A DNA stretch of 20,429 nucleotides. Source: Candidatus Avipropionibacterium avicola. Its GTDB lineage: Bacteria; Actinomycetota; Actinomycetes; Propionibacteriales; Propionibacteriaceae. Positions 1-7,775 of the stretch are shown here, piece after piece (within the stretch, counting starts at the first letter, position 1; each line of letters starts with the position of its first letter). The DNA is taken from assembly GCA_018715445.1 (NCBI GenBank), contig DVLP01000414.1, positions 1-20,429 of the forward strand, in the 5' to 3' direction. A model generated the notes under the pieces. The model did no database searches and was not told the DNA's origin. It saw only the letters and a program-made list of their open reading frames with translations. The position numbers were made by a program, and so were the translations under genes.

Positions 1-351
1 GGCGAAGGACAGCGTGTTCTCCATGACACGTGCATGATCGGGGAACTGTTCAGCACTGCCACGCCACACATGGATGTCGATGAAGCCTCGCAGTGGTCCC
101 TCCTCGACCACCGCATTGGCCACGGTGTGGAGGTGGGCCAGGAAGTAGGGCAGTGTCAGTTCATCGTCGGCGAAGAGGTCCGGGGACAGACTCTCCAGGT
201 CGGCGGCTGGCACGGGTTCCCACGCGGCAGTGCCCTGGTCCGGTGTGGCAGAGGCACGGGTGGGCGGGCTGACAGCCGCGCCCATCACCGAGCCGCAGGC
301 CAGTGCTCCGGACGCAGCGAGCACATGTCGTCGGTTCCATTCAGCAGTCAT
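1..351 (-). CDS. Tat-exported protein of unknown function, N-terminal 117 residues (cut by window edge)
   Basis: The gene starts at the ATG at 351 and leaves the window at position 1, so only its N-terminus is visible. Residues 1-35 look like a Tat signal peptide: a twin-arginine NRRHVLAAS motif, a hydrophobic stretch and an Ala-rich end (ASA). After it comes a region containing LFADDELTLPYFLAHLH and GFIDIHVWRG. I do not recognise the family with certainty; similar pieces occur in secreted proteins of unknown function in actinobacteria, possibly glycan-active enzymes. An AAGGAG ribosome-binding site lies about 10 bases before the ATG. It sits 41 bases downstream of the solute-binding protein gene on the same strand and is probably in its operon, which suggests that it acts on the imported substrate or its precursor. 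That role is inference. Confidence 0.75.
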   Translation of the reverse strand, partial: MTAEWNRRHVLAASGALACGSVMGAAVSPPTRASATPDQGTAAWEPVPAADLESLSPDLFADDELTLPYFLAHLHTVANAVVEEGPLRGFIDIHVWRGSAEQFPDHARVMENTLSFA

Positions 352-392
352 CGTTGATCAGCTCCTTGTCGGTCGTGGTGCTCGGGTGGGGT

Positions 393-2015
393 TCATCCGA
401 GATAGCGATCGAGCGCCGCCTGCTGGATCTCGAGGTAGCGGGGCAGCCCGATCCGTTCGAACTGTCCGAGGTGGGTGTCCCAGGACGAGAGGGCGGTCTC
501 CCCGTTGATGAACCGGGCCACGCTCTCCCCGACGAGCTTGTCGATGTCGACGGACAGGCCCGTCAGCTCAGCCGCCTCGTCGACGGTGTAGCTGAAGGCT
601 GGCCAGACCTCCTCAAGTCGGTGATCGGCCACCACCTCGGTGCCGGCACGGGACTGTTCGCTGTTCTCGGTGCCCATGAAGTAGTCCTCCATGACGATCC
701 CGGCGTAGCCGCCACCGAAGTAGTTCACGTACGGACGCAGTGCCTCGTTGGGAGTCTTGCCGTCGGGGTTGTCGGTGATCTCCGGCAGGAGTTCGTAACC
801 ACCGTTGGCTGTCTTCTCGTAGCTCTCGCCCTCCACACCCATGAAGAACAGCCGGGTGCCCTCCTCACCGTAGAAGTGGTCCATCCATCGGGCCGCCTCG
901 ATCGGGTGCTCGATCGTGTCGGTGAGGACGAACCCTCCGGTCCCTGCCAATGGCGAGGAGACGGAGGTCCATGACGGGACCGGGTCGGTCGAGCTCCGCT
1001 TCAGCGGGGGGAGCGCGACATAGTCCGCGCCGACCGCACCGAAGTACTCCGACGGTGCCATCGAGACCGTCGCAGCCACCAGTCCTTCACGGCCCAGGGC
1101 CGTCTCCTTCTGCTGGTCGATCGTGAAGAGGTCGGCCGGCAGCAGGTCCTTGGAGTACAGGCGGTTCAGGAACTCCAATGTCTCCCGGTAACCGTCCGTC
1201 GTGGGATAGAACCTGGCGCGGCCGGAGTCATCGGCGTCCAGATGGAGCGTCGTGCGGCCACGGTTGAGGATGCCGAAGGTCCCTCCCAGGATCTCGATCA
1301 TCCGTGTCCCTGACGCTCCGTCGGTGAACGGCACGACACCCTCGACCGGCGGGTCGGCCATCACGGCTTCGAGGTAGGCCTCGAACTCCTCGACGGTGGT
1401 GGGCACGTCCAGGCCCAGGTCGTCGAGCCAGTCCTGGCGGACCCACAGCTTCCGGGCCATCAACAGCGCATCGAAGTCCGGGTCGTAGACCGTGGGCATG
1501 GCGTAGATGTTCCCGTCGGGCAGGGTGATGCCGCTGCGGATGTCGGGATTGGCGTCCAGGATGGCCTTGAGGTTGGGCATGTACGACTCGATGAGCTCGT
1601 TCAGCGCCATGAACGTGCCTTGCTCCCCGTACTTGGCGAGGTCAACGCTGCCCAGGCCCATGCGGTTCAGGATGCCGGGATAGTCACCACTGGCCAGCGC
1701 CAGATTGCGTCGCTCGGTGCCGCCTTCCCACGGGATGGCACCCCAGTCGACTGCGATGTTGCTGATCTCCTCCATCTTCTTCATGGACGCCACCGCGTTC
1801 CAGTCCTCAGCGGTGTTCGGGCTTCGTCGCGTCATCATCTGCAGCGTGATCGGCTCGTTGACGATCGGCATCCCGGTCAGGTTGGTGTTCGGGTCCGGCT
1901 CGTCCAGGTTCGTCCCGTCGCCACCGGCGGGGCCAGCAGAGCAGCCTCCCACCAGCGCAGCCGTGGCCGCACCTGCACCGAGTTGGATCACGGACCGCCG
2001 AGTGATCGGTTGCAT
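393..2015 (-). CDS. ABC transporter extracellular solute-binding lipoprotein (sugar/oligosaccharide type)
   Basis: This 540-residue protein should capture a carbohydrate outside the membrane and deliver it to an ABC importer. The N-terminus has a twin-arginine motif (TRRSVIQLG) and a lipobox LVGGC with the lipidated cysteine at residue 25, so a Tat-exported lipoprotein is likely. The body resembles the large bacterial family 1 solute-binding proteins of the LplA/YtcQ type, whose usual length is about 500-560; motifs include LPDGNIYAMPT, WVRQDWLDDLGL and TVEEFEAYLEAV. AAGGAG lies six bases before the ATG. No permease genes are adjacent: downstream is a secreted protein, upstream the LacI repressor. 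The permeases may lie beyond the left edge. The exact substrate cannot be read from the sequence. Confidence 0.9.
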   Translation of the reverse strand: MQPITRRSVIQLGAGAATAALVGGCSAGPAGGDGTNLDEPDPNTNLTGMPIVNEPITLQMMTRRSPNTAEDWNAVASMKKMEEISNIAVDWGAIPWEGGTERRNLALASGDYPGILNRMGLGSVDLAKYGEQGTFMALNELIESYMPNLKAILDANPDIRSGITLPDGNIYAMPTVYDPDFDALLMARKLWVRQDWLDDLGLDVPTTVEEFEAYLEAVMADPPVEGVVPFTDGASGTRMIEILGGTFGILNRGRTTLHLDADDSGRARFYPTTDGYRETLEFLNRLYSKDLLPADLFTIDQQKETALGREGLVAATVSMAPSEYFGAVGADYVALPPLKRSSTDPVPSWTSVSSPLAGTGGFVLTDTIEHPIEAARWMDHFYGEEGTRLFFMGVEGESYEKTANGGYELLPEITDNPDGKTPNEALRPYVNYFGGGYAGIVMEDYFMGTENSEQSRAGTEVVADHRLEEVWPAFSYTVDEAAELTGLSVDIDKLVGESVARFINGETALSSWDTHLGQFERIGLPRYLEIQQAALDRYLG

Positions 2016-2102
2016 GTCAGGCTCCTTCTGCGCAGCATTGCTCAGGTCGGTTGGGGCGGCTCTTGCCCCAGCAGCGGTGAGAGGCAGGCGACGACGTTGT
2101 GA

Positions 2103-2116
2103 CGTTTACGAAAACG
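2103..2116. promoter_or_regulatory. LacI-family operator at the binding-protein promoter
   Basis: CGTTTACGAAAACG is a near-perfect inverted repeat (12 of 14 positions symmetric) with a central CG, as is usual for LacI/GalR-family operators. It lies just downstream of the -10 box of the binding-protein promoter, at about +3 to +16, where a bound repressor would block initiation. The likely ligand is the LacI protein encoded at 2208-3260; this pairing is inference. Confidence 0.65.
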
Positions 2117-2125
2117 GTTACATCG

Positions 2126-2155
2126 ACCCTAGCAAGGTCGATCCGCGTGCGTCAA
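2126..2155 (-). promoter_or_regulatory. Promoter of the solute-binding protein gene
   Basis: On the minus strand TTGACG (2155-2150) and TAGGGT (2131-2126) are separated by 18 bases, a good match to the housekeeping sigma consensus. Transcription would begin near 2119, giving a leader of about 104 bases. A second inverted repeat, ATCGACC/GGTCGAT with a 7-base spacer (2122-2142), overlaps the -10 box and may be another regulator site. Confidence 0.6.
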
Positions 2156-2207
2156 CGGTTGCAGTGGCGCCTGCAGCCACGGGATCGCGGGCCCAGTGGG
2201 CGGACAG

Positions 2208-3260
2208 TCAGGCCGGCCCCACCGAGTCGCGGACCACCACGTGCACCCCCAGGACGGTGGTGGTCGGCTCGTCGGTGCCCGAGCCGTGGAGTGCGGTACG
2301 GGCGGCAAGGCGTCCGAGCTCGGCCTTCGGCACATGGACGGTCGTGAGCTGGGGCGTCAGGGTCGAGGCCACCGGCTCGTCGTTGTAGCCGATCACGGAG
2401 ATGTCGCCCGGCACTCGGCGGCCCGCGCCGGCCAAGGTCGCCAGTGCTGCCGCGGCAATGTCGTCAGTGGCGGCGAAGATCGCGGTGAATCCGAGTCCCG
2501 CGTCGATGATGGCCTCCATCCGCTGCCGTACCGCCGTGTGCGTCATGGCCCCGGTGCTGACCAGGTCGGGGTCGAACGCGATCCCGTGGCTCTCCAGGGC
2601 GGCGCGGTACCCGGCAACCCGGTCAGGGGAGAACGTGTACTGCTCCCGGCCCCCCAGGTACAGGATGCGGGTGTGCCCGGCGCTGAGGAGGTGACTGGTG
2701 GCTGCCCTGGCTCCGGCCTTGTTGTCGAAGGTCACGCAGTGACTCGGCCAGCCGGGGATCGCCGGACGGGCGCAGAGCACGACCTCGGTGTTGGCCGCGC
2801 CGAGCGTCGTGGCCAGGGTGCGCAGGCGGGCATCGTGCTCCGTGGTGGCCCTGGTGCCTCCTCCGGCCAGGAGGATGGCATCCACGCCACGGTGGCGCAG
2901 GATGTCGATGGCGGCGAGTTCGCGGCCCGGATCGTCGCGGGTGGACACGACCGAGCACAGGTAGCCGTCCTGCGACGCCTGCTCCTCGATCCCGGCGGCG
3001 ACTCCCATGAAGAACGGCGAGGTCAACGAGGGGACCACGACTCCGAGCGTGCGGGTACGCGTCGTCGTCAGGGCCCGAGCGCTGGCATTGGCCACGTAGT
3101 CAAGGTCCTCGACGGCGGCGAGGACCCGACGTGCGGTCTCTGGTCGGGCACTGTCGGTCCCGTTCAGCACGCGTGACACCGTGGCGACGGAGACGCCAGC
3201 CTGTCGCGCAACGTCGCGGATCGTGGGGCGTGTCGCCTGAGCCTGAACCATGGAAGGCAT
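2208..3260 (-). CDS. LacI/GalR-family transcriptional repressor
   Basis: This 350-residue protein is of normal length for the family. Residues 13-60 form the LacI helix-turn-helix with the signature TIRDVARQAGVSVATVSRVL and the hinge-helix region after it. Residues 70-350 form the periplasmic-binding-protein-like sensor domain, with GVVVPSLTSPFF, DNKAGARAATSHLL and IFAATDDIAAAAL. The start at 3260 was chosen because the domain begins soon after; a second in-frame ATG at 3251 is equally possible, and neither has a clear ribosome-binding site. An open frame continues upstream to 3647 but lacks family similarity. The gene sits directly upstream of the solute-binding protein on the same strand and probably represses that operon in the absence of its sugar ligand. 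A palindrome at 3267-3277 suggests autoregulation. Confidence 0.93.
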   Translation of the reverse strand: MPSMVQAQATRPTIRDVARQAGVSVATVSRVLNGTDSARPETARRVLAAVEDLDYVANASARALTTTRTRTLGVVVPSLTSPFFMGVAAGIEEQASQDGYLCSVVSTRDDPGRELAAIDILRHRGVDAILLAGGGTRATTEHDARLRTLATTLGAANTEVVLCARPAIPGWPSHCVTFDNKAGARAATSHLLSAGHTRILYLGGREQYTFSPDRVAGYRAALESHGIAFDPDLVSTGAMTHTAVRQRMEAIIDAGLGFTAIFAATDDIAAAALATLAGAGRRVPGDISVIGYNDEPVASTLTPQLTTVHVPKAELGRLAARTALHGSGTDEPTTTVLGVHVVVRDSVGPA

Positions 3261-3266
3261 GTTACG

Positions 3267-3277
3267 GGAACGGTTCC
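3267..3277. promoter_or_regulatory. Palindrome just upstream of the lacI-type gene
   Basis: GGAACGGTTCC is a perfect 5-1-5 inverted repeat ending seven bases before the ATG at 3260. Its position fits an autoregulatory operator of the LacI protein. It differs from the operator at 2103-2116, so it could equally belong to another regulator. Confidence 0.4.
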
Positions 3278-3303
3278 AGACGCGCTCTCGCCCGACCCAT
3301 GCT

Positions 3304-3322
3304 CCCCGAGCTCGTCGAGGGG
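3304..3322. repeat. Short intergenic repeat-like element or terminator
   Basis: CCCCGAGCTCGTCGAGGGG lies between the 3' end of the methyltransferase gene and the lacI-type gene. It has CCCC/GGGG ends able to pair and a CTCG-T-CGAG core. It resembles a dispersed intergenic element I recall from other high-GC bacteria (form CCCTGAGCTTGTCGAAGGG), with a compensating T-A to C-G change in the stem. Only this one intergenic copy is present in the window. It may end transcription of the methyltransferase gene. Confidence 0.4.
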
Positions 3323-3325
3323 TGA

Positions 3326-4132
3326 TCACATCGGCTTGCGCCCCCGGAAGCACACGAACTGGTAGAACCAGGTCCGGAAGGCCGGATCGCGGGTGAGCTC
3401 CTGGTAGCGCTCGAGCTCCCACGGCTGGGCGCCGGCCCCGAGCAGAGGGGTGGCGGCCTGGGCGTTCAACACGGCGTGCAGCAGCGCGCCGGGGGAGCCA
3501 CCGTTGACGGTCTCGGACACCTCGACTCCGTACAGCTCCTCCAGCCCGGCCTCGACCATGGCGTGGTTGATCCGGCCGGCCCAGGCGAGGTCGACCCCAC
3601 CGGCCGGGCTGACGACCTCGTGCGAGAGGTACTGGATCCGTTCCCACACGGCGATGTCGCGGGCGCTGTGTGCCGACAACGGGCTGATCGGCCGGTTCGT
3701 CACGTCACCGATCACCAGCCAGCCCCCGGGGGCGAGGGCTCCGACGAGTTCGGCGAGGACCTCCTCCCTGCGGGGCAGGTGCATCAGGACGAGGCGGGCA
3801 TGGATCAGGTCGTACGGCCCGGCCAGGTCGCCCTGCAGACCGTCGTTGAGGTCGTGCTGGTGCACCTGCACACCGGGATGGCCCCCGAGCCGGCTGGTGT
3901 CGATGTCGAGGGCGACGACCTCCCCGCCGGGCCCGACCCGGTCGGCCAGCCAGCGGCTCACCGACCCGCCACCGGCCCCGACGTCCAGGCAGCTCTGGCC
4001 CGGACGGATCCCTGTCTGGTCGAGGATCTCGAAGCTGTGGCGGTCGAGCACGGCACCCAGTGCGTCCACATGGGTCCCGCCGTCATCGGAGCTGTTGTCG
4101 AACAGGTACGTGGTCTCGGTCGTCTGGGTCAT
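3326..4132 (-). CDS. Class I SAM-dependent methyltransferase
   Basis: This protein of about 268 residues transfers a methyl group from S-adenosylmethionine to an unknown acceptor. The SAM-binding motif I, LDVGAGGG, is at residues 49-56, followed by an acidic strand end (VVALDID) and a motif PYDLIHARLVLMHLP typical of UbiE/Methyltransf_25-like enzymes, then PGGWLVIGDV. The C-terminal half has no recognisable substrate domain. The ATG at 4132 was preferred because family similarity begins there. An in-frame ATG at 4168, seven bases downstream of the LuxR-type gene's stop, would add 12 residues and suggests co-transcription with it. A 7-bp inverted repeat lies between the two candidate starts. 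Confidence 0.85.
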   Translation of the reverse strand: MTQTTETTYLFDNSSDDGGTHVDALGAVLDRHSFEILDQTGIRPGQSCLDVGAGGGSVSRWLADRVGPGGEVVALDIDTSRLGGHPGVQVHQHDLNDGLQGDLAGPYDLIHARLVLMHLPRREEVLAELVGALAPGGWLVIGDVTNRPISPLSAHSARDIAVWERIQYLSHEVVSPAGGVDLAWAGRINHAMVEAGLEELYGVEVSETVNGGSPGALLHAVLNAQAATPLLGAGAQPWELERYQELTRDPAFRTWFYQFVCFRGRKPM

Positions 4133-4133
4133 G

Positions 4134-4151
4134 GGTCGAGCCTGCTCGACC
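4134..4151. repeat. Inverted repeat ahead of the methyltransferase gene
   Basis: GGTCGAG-CCTG-CTCGACC is a perfect 7-bp stem with a 4-base loop, immediately before the ATG at 4132. It could be an operator, a weak terminator after the LuxR-type gene or an RNA hairpin near the start codon. If translation begins at 4168 it lies inside the coding region. Confidence 0.4.
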
Positions 4152-4174
4152 GTCGCCGCACGGACCATCCGTAA

Positions 4175-6376
4175 TCACACCGATCCTGTCATCGCCCAGA
4201 CCATCACCTCGTACCGGCTGGCCAACCCGAGCTTGTGACGGATGTGGTCCTGATGGCTCTCCACCGTGCGTCGGGAGATCACCAACTCCTCGGCGATCTC
4301 GGTGTTGCTCATTCCGCGCCCGGTGAGCCGGGCCACCTCCCGTTCCCGCGGCGTCAGAGGGGAGGCATCGGGATTCGGGTGACCGAGCGCCTCGCCGACC
4401 GCTTCCTCGACAGTCATCCGGGCCCCCTCCTCGGCGAGCGCCTCGGCGACGCGCGGTCCGAGTCGCCGCTCGGCCTCTTCGGTCGCCGGCTGGCAGAACT
4501 CCCGGACGAAGGGGACCATCCCGCTGCCGGCGCGTGCCCTGGTGCGGGTCAACGCCGCCAGCTTCACCGAGGAGGCCCAGCGCCCTTCGGAGTGGGCCAG
4601 GGCCACCCCTGCCCACAACCATTCGGGGTCCCCGTCGAGCGCCCCGATCTGACGCAGGGCCGCGATCGCGGCCGTCAGGTGCCGCCGGTGGCCCTCGACG
4701 TCGTCCAGGTTGGCGTAGGCGAAGCACAGTCCCATGTGGGTGCCGCGGGCCACGGTCGGCGCCTCGGGCTCCGACTGCAGGATCTGCCACGACACCAGAT
4801 TGGCCTCCAGCCCCTGCTCGACCTGCCCGCCGGCGTAGTGGGCGAACCCCAGCGCGGTCCTGGCGCGGGCTTCACCGAGCCGGTCTCCGAGCTCGTCGAA
4901 GATCTCGACGCTGGCCTCGGCCGCCGCGCGCGCCCGGTCGACCTGCCCGGCCGCTGCATGGGCCTGGGACAGTGCCCGCAGGCCGTTGGCGAGCCCGGGA
5001 CGGTCACCCAGTTCCTCCATGATCGGGATCAGGTCCTGCCCGTACCGGCATGCCTGCTCGTAGCGTTCCTGGCGGTAGCACAGTTGGGCCAGGGAGAGCA
5101 GGGTGTCGGCCCGGGCCCGTGGTGAGACCGACCCTTGGTGGAGCAGGTCCTCCAGCCGGGTCCGCGCCTCACGGATGTGGCCACGCTGCTCCCAGTACTC
5201 GGCAAGGCAGACCAGCAGGTGCAGGGCGAGATCGGGGCAGACCGGACGGGCCCAGGCCACGGCAGCCAGGACGTTCGCCTCCATGCCGCGCAGCTCGCCA
5301 TGGCGCAGGTGTCCGTCCACGCCCATCAGGCCGGCCGACGCCGTACGGGCGGCCCGCAGGTAGTGCTGGGCGTGCCGCTCGCGGGACTCCTCGGCGGCCC
5401 CACGCCCGGCCAATCGGGCCGCGGCGTACTGCCGGATCGGTTCCAGCATCCGATACCGCAACGCCCCGGAGGTGGACGGCTCGGCCAGCAGCAACGAGTG
5501 GTCCACCACAACCCCCAGGTCGGCGACCAGGTCCTCACCTCCGCCGGACACGGCCTCCACGGCCTGCACGTCGAAGGAGCCTGCAAAGACCGAGAGTGTC
5601 TCGAACAGGCCGTTCTGCGCCGGGGTCAGCAGGTGGCAGGACCACTCGATCGTGGCTGCCATGGTCGGTGCGTCCGGACTGTTCCCGGGCGCCGCGGCCC
5701 GGGCGAGTTCGGTGTCGAGACGCTCGGCCAGATCGGGCAGCGACAGCACGCGGGCCTGCCGGGCCGCCAGTTCGATCGCCAGCGGTAGGCCGTCGAGCCG
5801 GTCGCAGATCCGCCTGACCCAAGCGGTCCCGTCCTCGTCCAGCACCAGGTCGGTGACCAAGGCCGCACGATCGACGAACAGGTCGTACGCGTCGGTGCGG
5901 TCCAACGCAGGGACCCGATGCAGCCGCTCACCCGGCACCCCGAGCGGCACACGGCTGGTCGCCAGCACCCGCACACCCGGGCAGGAGGTGAGGATCCGTT
6001 CCACCAAGGCAGCGACCGGGCCCACCACGTGCTCGCAGTTGTCCAGCAGGACAAGGGATTCCTGGCTGCGGAGGGCTTCCAGCAGCGCATCGACGAGGGT
6101 CTCTTCGGCGGCACGGACGTCCAGGCTGGCGGCCAGCTCGGTGAGGACGTCGCCGGGTTCGCTGACGGTGGCCAGGGCGACCGGTCGTACGCCGTCGCGG
6201 AACGAGCCAGCACTGTGGGAGGCCTCGGCCGCCAGTCTGGTCTTGCCCGTACCGGGCGCCCCGACCAGCGTCACCAGCCGGGTGTCCCGCAGCTGCTGCA
6301 GCAGTGCAGCGGTCTCGGTCCCCCGGCCGATGAAACGGGTCAGGGAGTGGCGGGCACCCGGCCAGGCCTGGTCCAT
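4175..6376 (-). CDS. Large LuxR-type transcriptional regulator with N-terminal NTPase domain
   Basis: This 733-residue regulator couples nucleotide binding to DNA binding. A P-loop GAPGTGKT is at residues 39-46 and a Walker B-like LVLLDNCEHV near 108, followed by LPLAIELAARQARVLSL, the arrangement of NB-ARC/AAA-type regulators. Roughly residues 380-640 are alpha-helical repeats of TPR character. The C-terminal 60 residues are a LuxR/GerE helix-turn-helix with LTPREREVARL and SNTEIAEELVISRRTVESH. There is no receiver domain, so it is not a classical response regulator; its inducer is unknown. The ATG at 6376 shares its first base with the stop of the SGNH hydrolase (TGATG), indicating translational coupling. 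The gene may control the exported hydrolase or the methyltransferase. Confidence 0.92.
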   Translation of the reverse strand: MDQAWPGARHSLTRFIGRGTETAALLQQLRDTRLVTLVGAPGTGKTRLAAEASHSAGSFRDGVRPVALATVSEPGDVLTELAASLDVRAAEETLVDALLEALRSQESLVLLDNCEHVVGPVAALVERILTSCPGVRVLATSRVPLGVPGERLHRVPALDRTDAYDLFVDRAALVTDLVLDEDGTAWVRRICDRLDGLPLAIELAARQARVLSLPDLAERLDTELARAAAPGNSPDAPTMAATIEWSCHLLTPAQNGLFETLSVFAGSFDVQAVEAVSGGGEDLVADLGVVVDHSLLLAEPSTSGALRYRMLEPIRQYAAARLAGRGAAEESRERHAQHYLRAARTASAGLMGVDGHLRHGELRGMEANVLAAVAWARPVCPDLALHLLVCLAEYWEQRGHIREARTRLEDLLHQGSVSPRARADTLLSLAQLCYRQERYEQACRYGQDLIPIMEELGDRPGLANGLRALSQAHAAAGQVDRARAAAEASVEIFDELGDRLGEARARTALGFAHYAGGQVEQGLEANLVSWQILQSEPEAPTVARGTHMGLCFAYANLDDVEGHRRHLTAAIAALRQIGALDGDPEWLWAGVALAHSEGRWASSVKLAALTRTRARAGSGMVPFVREFCQPATEEAERRLGPRVAEALAEEGARMTVEEAVGEALGHPNPDASPLTPREREVARLTGRGMSNTEIAEELVISRRTVESHQDHIRHKLGLASRYEVMVWAMTGSV

Positions 6377-7575
6377 CAGGCCGACACCCACCGCCGTACG
6401 GAGGGTTCGACCAGGTCGGCGAGCTGGGTGAAGCCGCCGTCGGTGAGGTGCACGCCGTCGACGCTGGACGCGGTGAGGTCGTGCTCGCCGAGGTCGAGGA
6501 ACTCCAGCCACTCGTCGCCGCCGCGCTGCAGGCGGGTCACGACGTCGGCCTGCGCCTTGCGCTTGGCGAGACGGTCCGCCAAGGCGTCCGGGTCGAAGCG
6601 TTCCTCGATCCGGGGCGTCTTCGAGACCACCACGATCGGCACCTGGGGGTGGCGTTCCCTCAGGATCGGGATGAAGCGGCTCAGGGTCCGCTTCATGTCG
6701 GCCGCGGTGGCGACATTGGACTCGTAGTCCAGCACGAAGCAGCTGACGTCATCGATCTGGGCGATGGTGCGGGCCACCTCCTGCTCACCCTTGCCGCTGC
6801 CGGAGAATCCGAGGTTCACCGTCTCGATCGCCAGCCGACGCGAGAGCTCGGCGGGGTAGGCCGTCCCCGGACGGCTGGCGCAACCGCCCTGGGTGATCGA
6901 GGTGCCGTAGACCACCAGTCGGCCCGGCAGCTCGAAGTCGGGGGCCGCTTCGGTCGTCGCGCCGGAGTCGAGGCCGACCTCGACCTTCTCGACGCCCTGG
7001 TAGAGCGGGAAGTTCAGCGTGATCGTACGGCTCTGCGGCTCCGGGGTGGTGAAGAAGGTCGCCTCGTACTCGGTCTTGCCGAGGCTCGGCTTGGCCGTCC
7101 CCCAGTACTGCTGGTCACCCCAGTCGCCGACGTAGACGTCGAAGCCGCACTGTCCGGTGGCGGGCATGTGGTTCATGCTCGGTGCGCCGGAGAGGGTGAC
7201 CCGGACCGCGACCCTTGTGGAGTCGGTACGGAAGCGGATCTGGCCGCCGGCAGTGTTGTTGGCCAGTCGTTCGACGGCGGCCGGCAGCGGCCAGTCCGGC
7301 TCCACGGGGAGTCGTCGGTAGACCTCGTCCTGGTCGAACCAGCAGAAACCGATCAGGGCGAACGGATCCTGTCGCGGCGAGTGCCACTCGAGCGGGCCGT
7401 CGGCGTCGAGGGCGTCATCGGCCTTGTCGTCGGCAGGTGCGGCGACCGCCCGGGGTGTGTGGTGCAGGAATGCAGCGGCACCGGTCGTGACACCGGCAGC
7501 GCCCAGCAGGTGTCGTCGCGAGACCGCACCGTCCGGAGTTGTCGCAGCAGCCGTCGTTGGCAGGGGGTGACTCAT
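6376..7575 (-). CDS. Tat-exported SGNH/GDSL-type hydrolase
   Basis: This 399-residue exported esterase-type protein has a Tat signal (SRRHLLGAAG at residues 19-28, Ala-rich cleavage region near 46). An N-terminal beta domain of about residues 60-215 contains GFDVYV at 144-149, which fits the GxDLY-type domain that precedes some SGNH hydrolases. The catalytic domain follows: GTSITQGG with the likely nucleophile Ser226 (GTS instead of the usual GDS), the block II glycine in LGFSGSG, Asn287 in DYESN, and the DGVH catalytic pair Asp373/His376. The ATG at 7575 was chosen over upstream frame extensions because the signal peptide starts there and GTGAGGA precedes it. The substrate is probably an acylated glycan or lipid; this is inference. 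It is translationally coupled to the LuxR-type regulator. Confidence 0.88.
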   Translation of the reverse strand: MSHPLPTTAAATTPDGAVSRRHLLGAAGVTTGAAAFLHHTPRAVAAPADDKADDALDADGPLEWHSPRQDPFALIGFCWFDQDEVYRRLPVEPDWPLPAAVERLANNTAGGQIRFRTDSTRVAVRVTLSGAPSMNHMPATGQCGFDVYVGDWGDQQYWGTAKPSLGKTEYEATFFTTPEPQSRTITLNFPLYQGVEKVEVGLDSGATTEAAPDFELPGRLVVYGTSITQGGCASRPGTAYPAELSRRLAIETVNLGFSGSGKGEQEVARTIAQIDDVSCFVLDYESNVATAADMKRTLSRFIPILRERHPQVPIVVVSKTPRIEERFDPDALADRLAKRKAQADVVTRLQRGGDEWLEFLDLGEHDLTASSVDGVHLTDGGFTQLADLVEPSVRRWVSA

Positions 7576-7708
7576 GGGGGATGTCCTCACCGTTGTGTCC
7601 GCGGACGCCGGGGTGACGCCCGTTCCGAGACGCATTGAGCCTTGCCAGCCCTGCTCGTCGTGTCAAGGTGTCGGACCGCGGTACGGGCCGACCATGGACA
7701 CCCATCAC

Positions 7709-7727
7709 TAAGGTTAGTCTTACCTTT
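7709..7727. promoter_or_regulatory. DtxR/IdeR iron box
   Basis: TAAGGTTAGTCTTACCTTT matches the iron-box consensus TTAGGTTAGSCTAACCTAA at about 14 of 19 positions, with the core AGGTTAG intact and CTTACCT on the other side. It lies between the divergent SGNH hydrolase gene (start 7575) and the truncated ECF-T gene on the plus strand. ECF-type and siderophore importers are commonly iron-regulated in actinobacteria, so it probably once served the transporter operon; because the site is symmetric it could also act on the hydrolase gene. Confidence 0.6.
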
Positions 7728-7775
7728 GTCATCCACCGGATCGTCAACATCGAGGACCCATGCACGCATCAGCGC

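Noticed and set aside
303..974. Plus-strand open frame opposite the solute-binding protein
   Set aside because: It is a shadow of a well-supported gene on the other strand, with no recognisable motif.
2016..2207. Riboswitch in the leader of the solute-binding protein gene
   Set aside because: The roughly 104-base leader contains only a short GGGGC/GCCCC stem and none of the conserved motifs of known riboswitch classes that I could recognise.
3261..3647. Upstream extension of the lacI-type frame
   Set aside because: The added residues are Arg/Gly-rich, overlap the methyltransferase coding region and precede a complete LacI helix-turn-helix.
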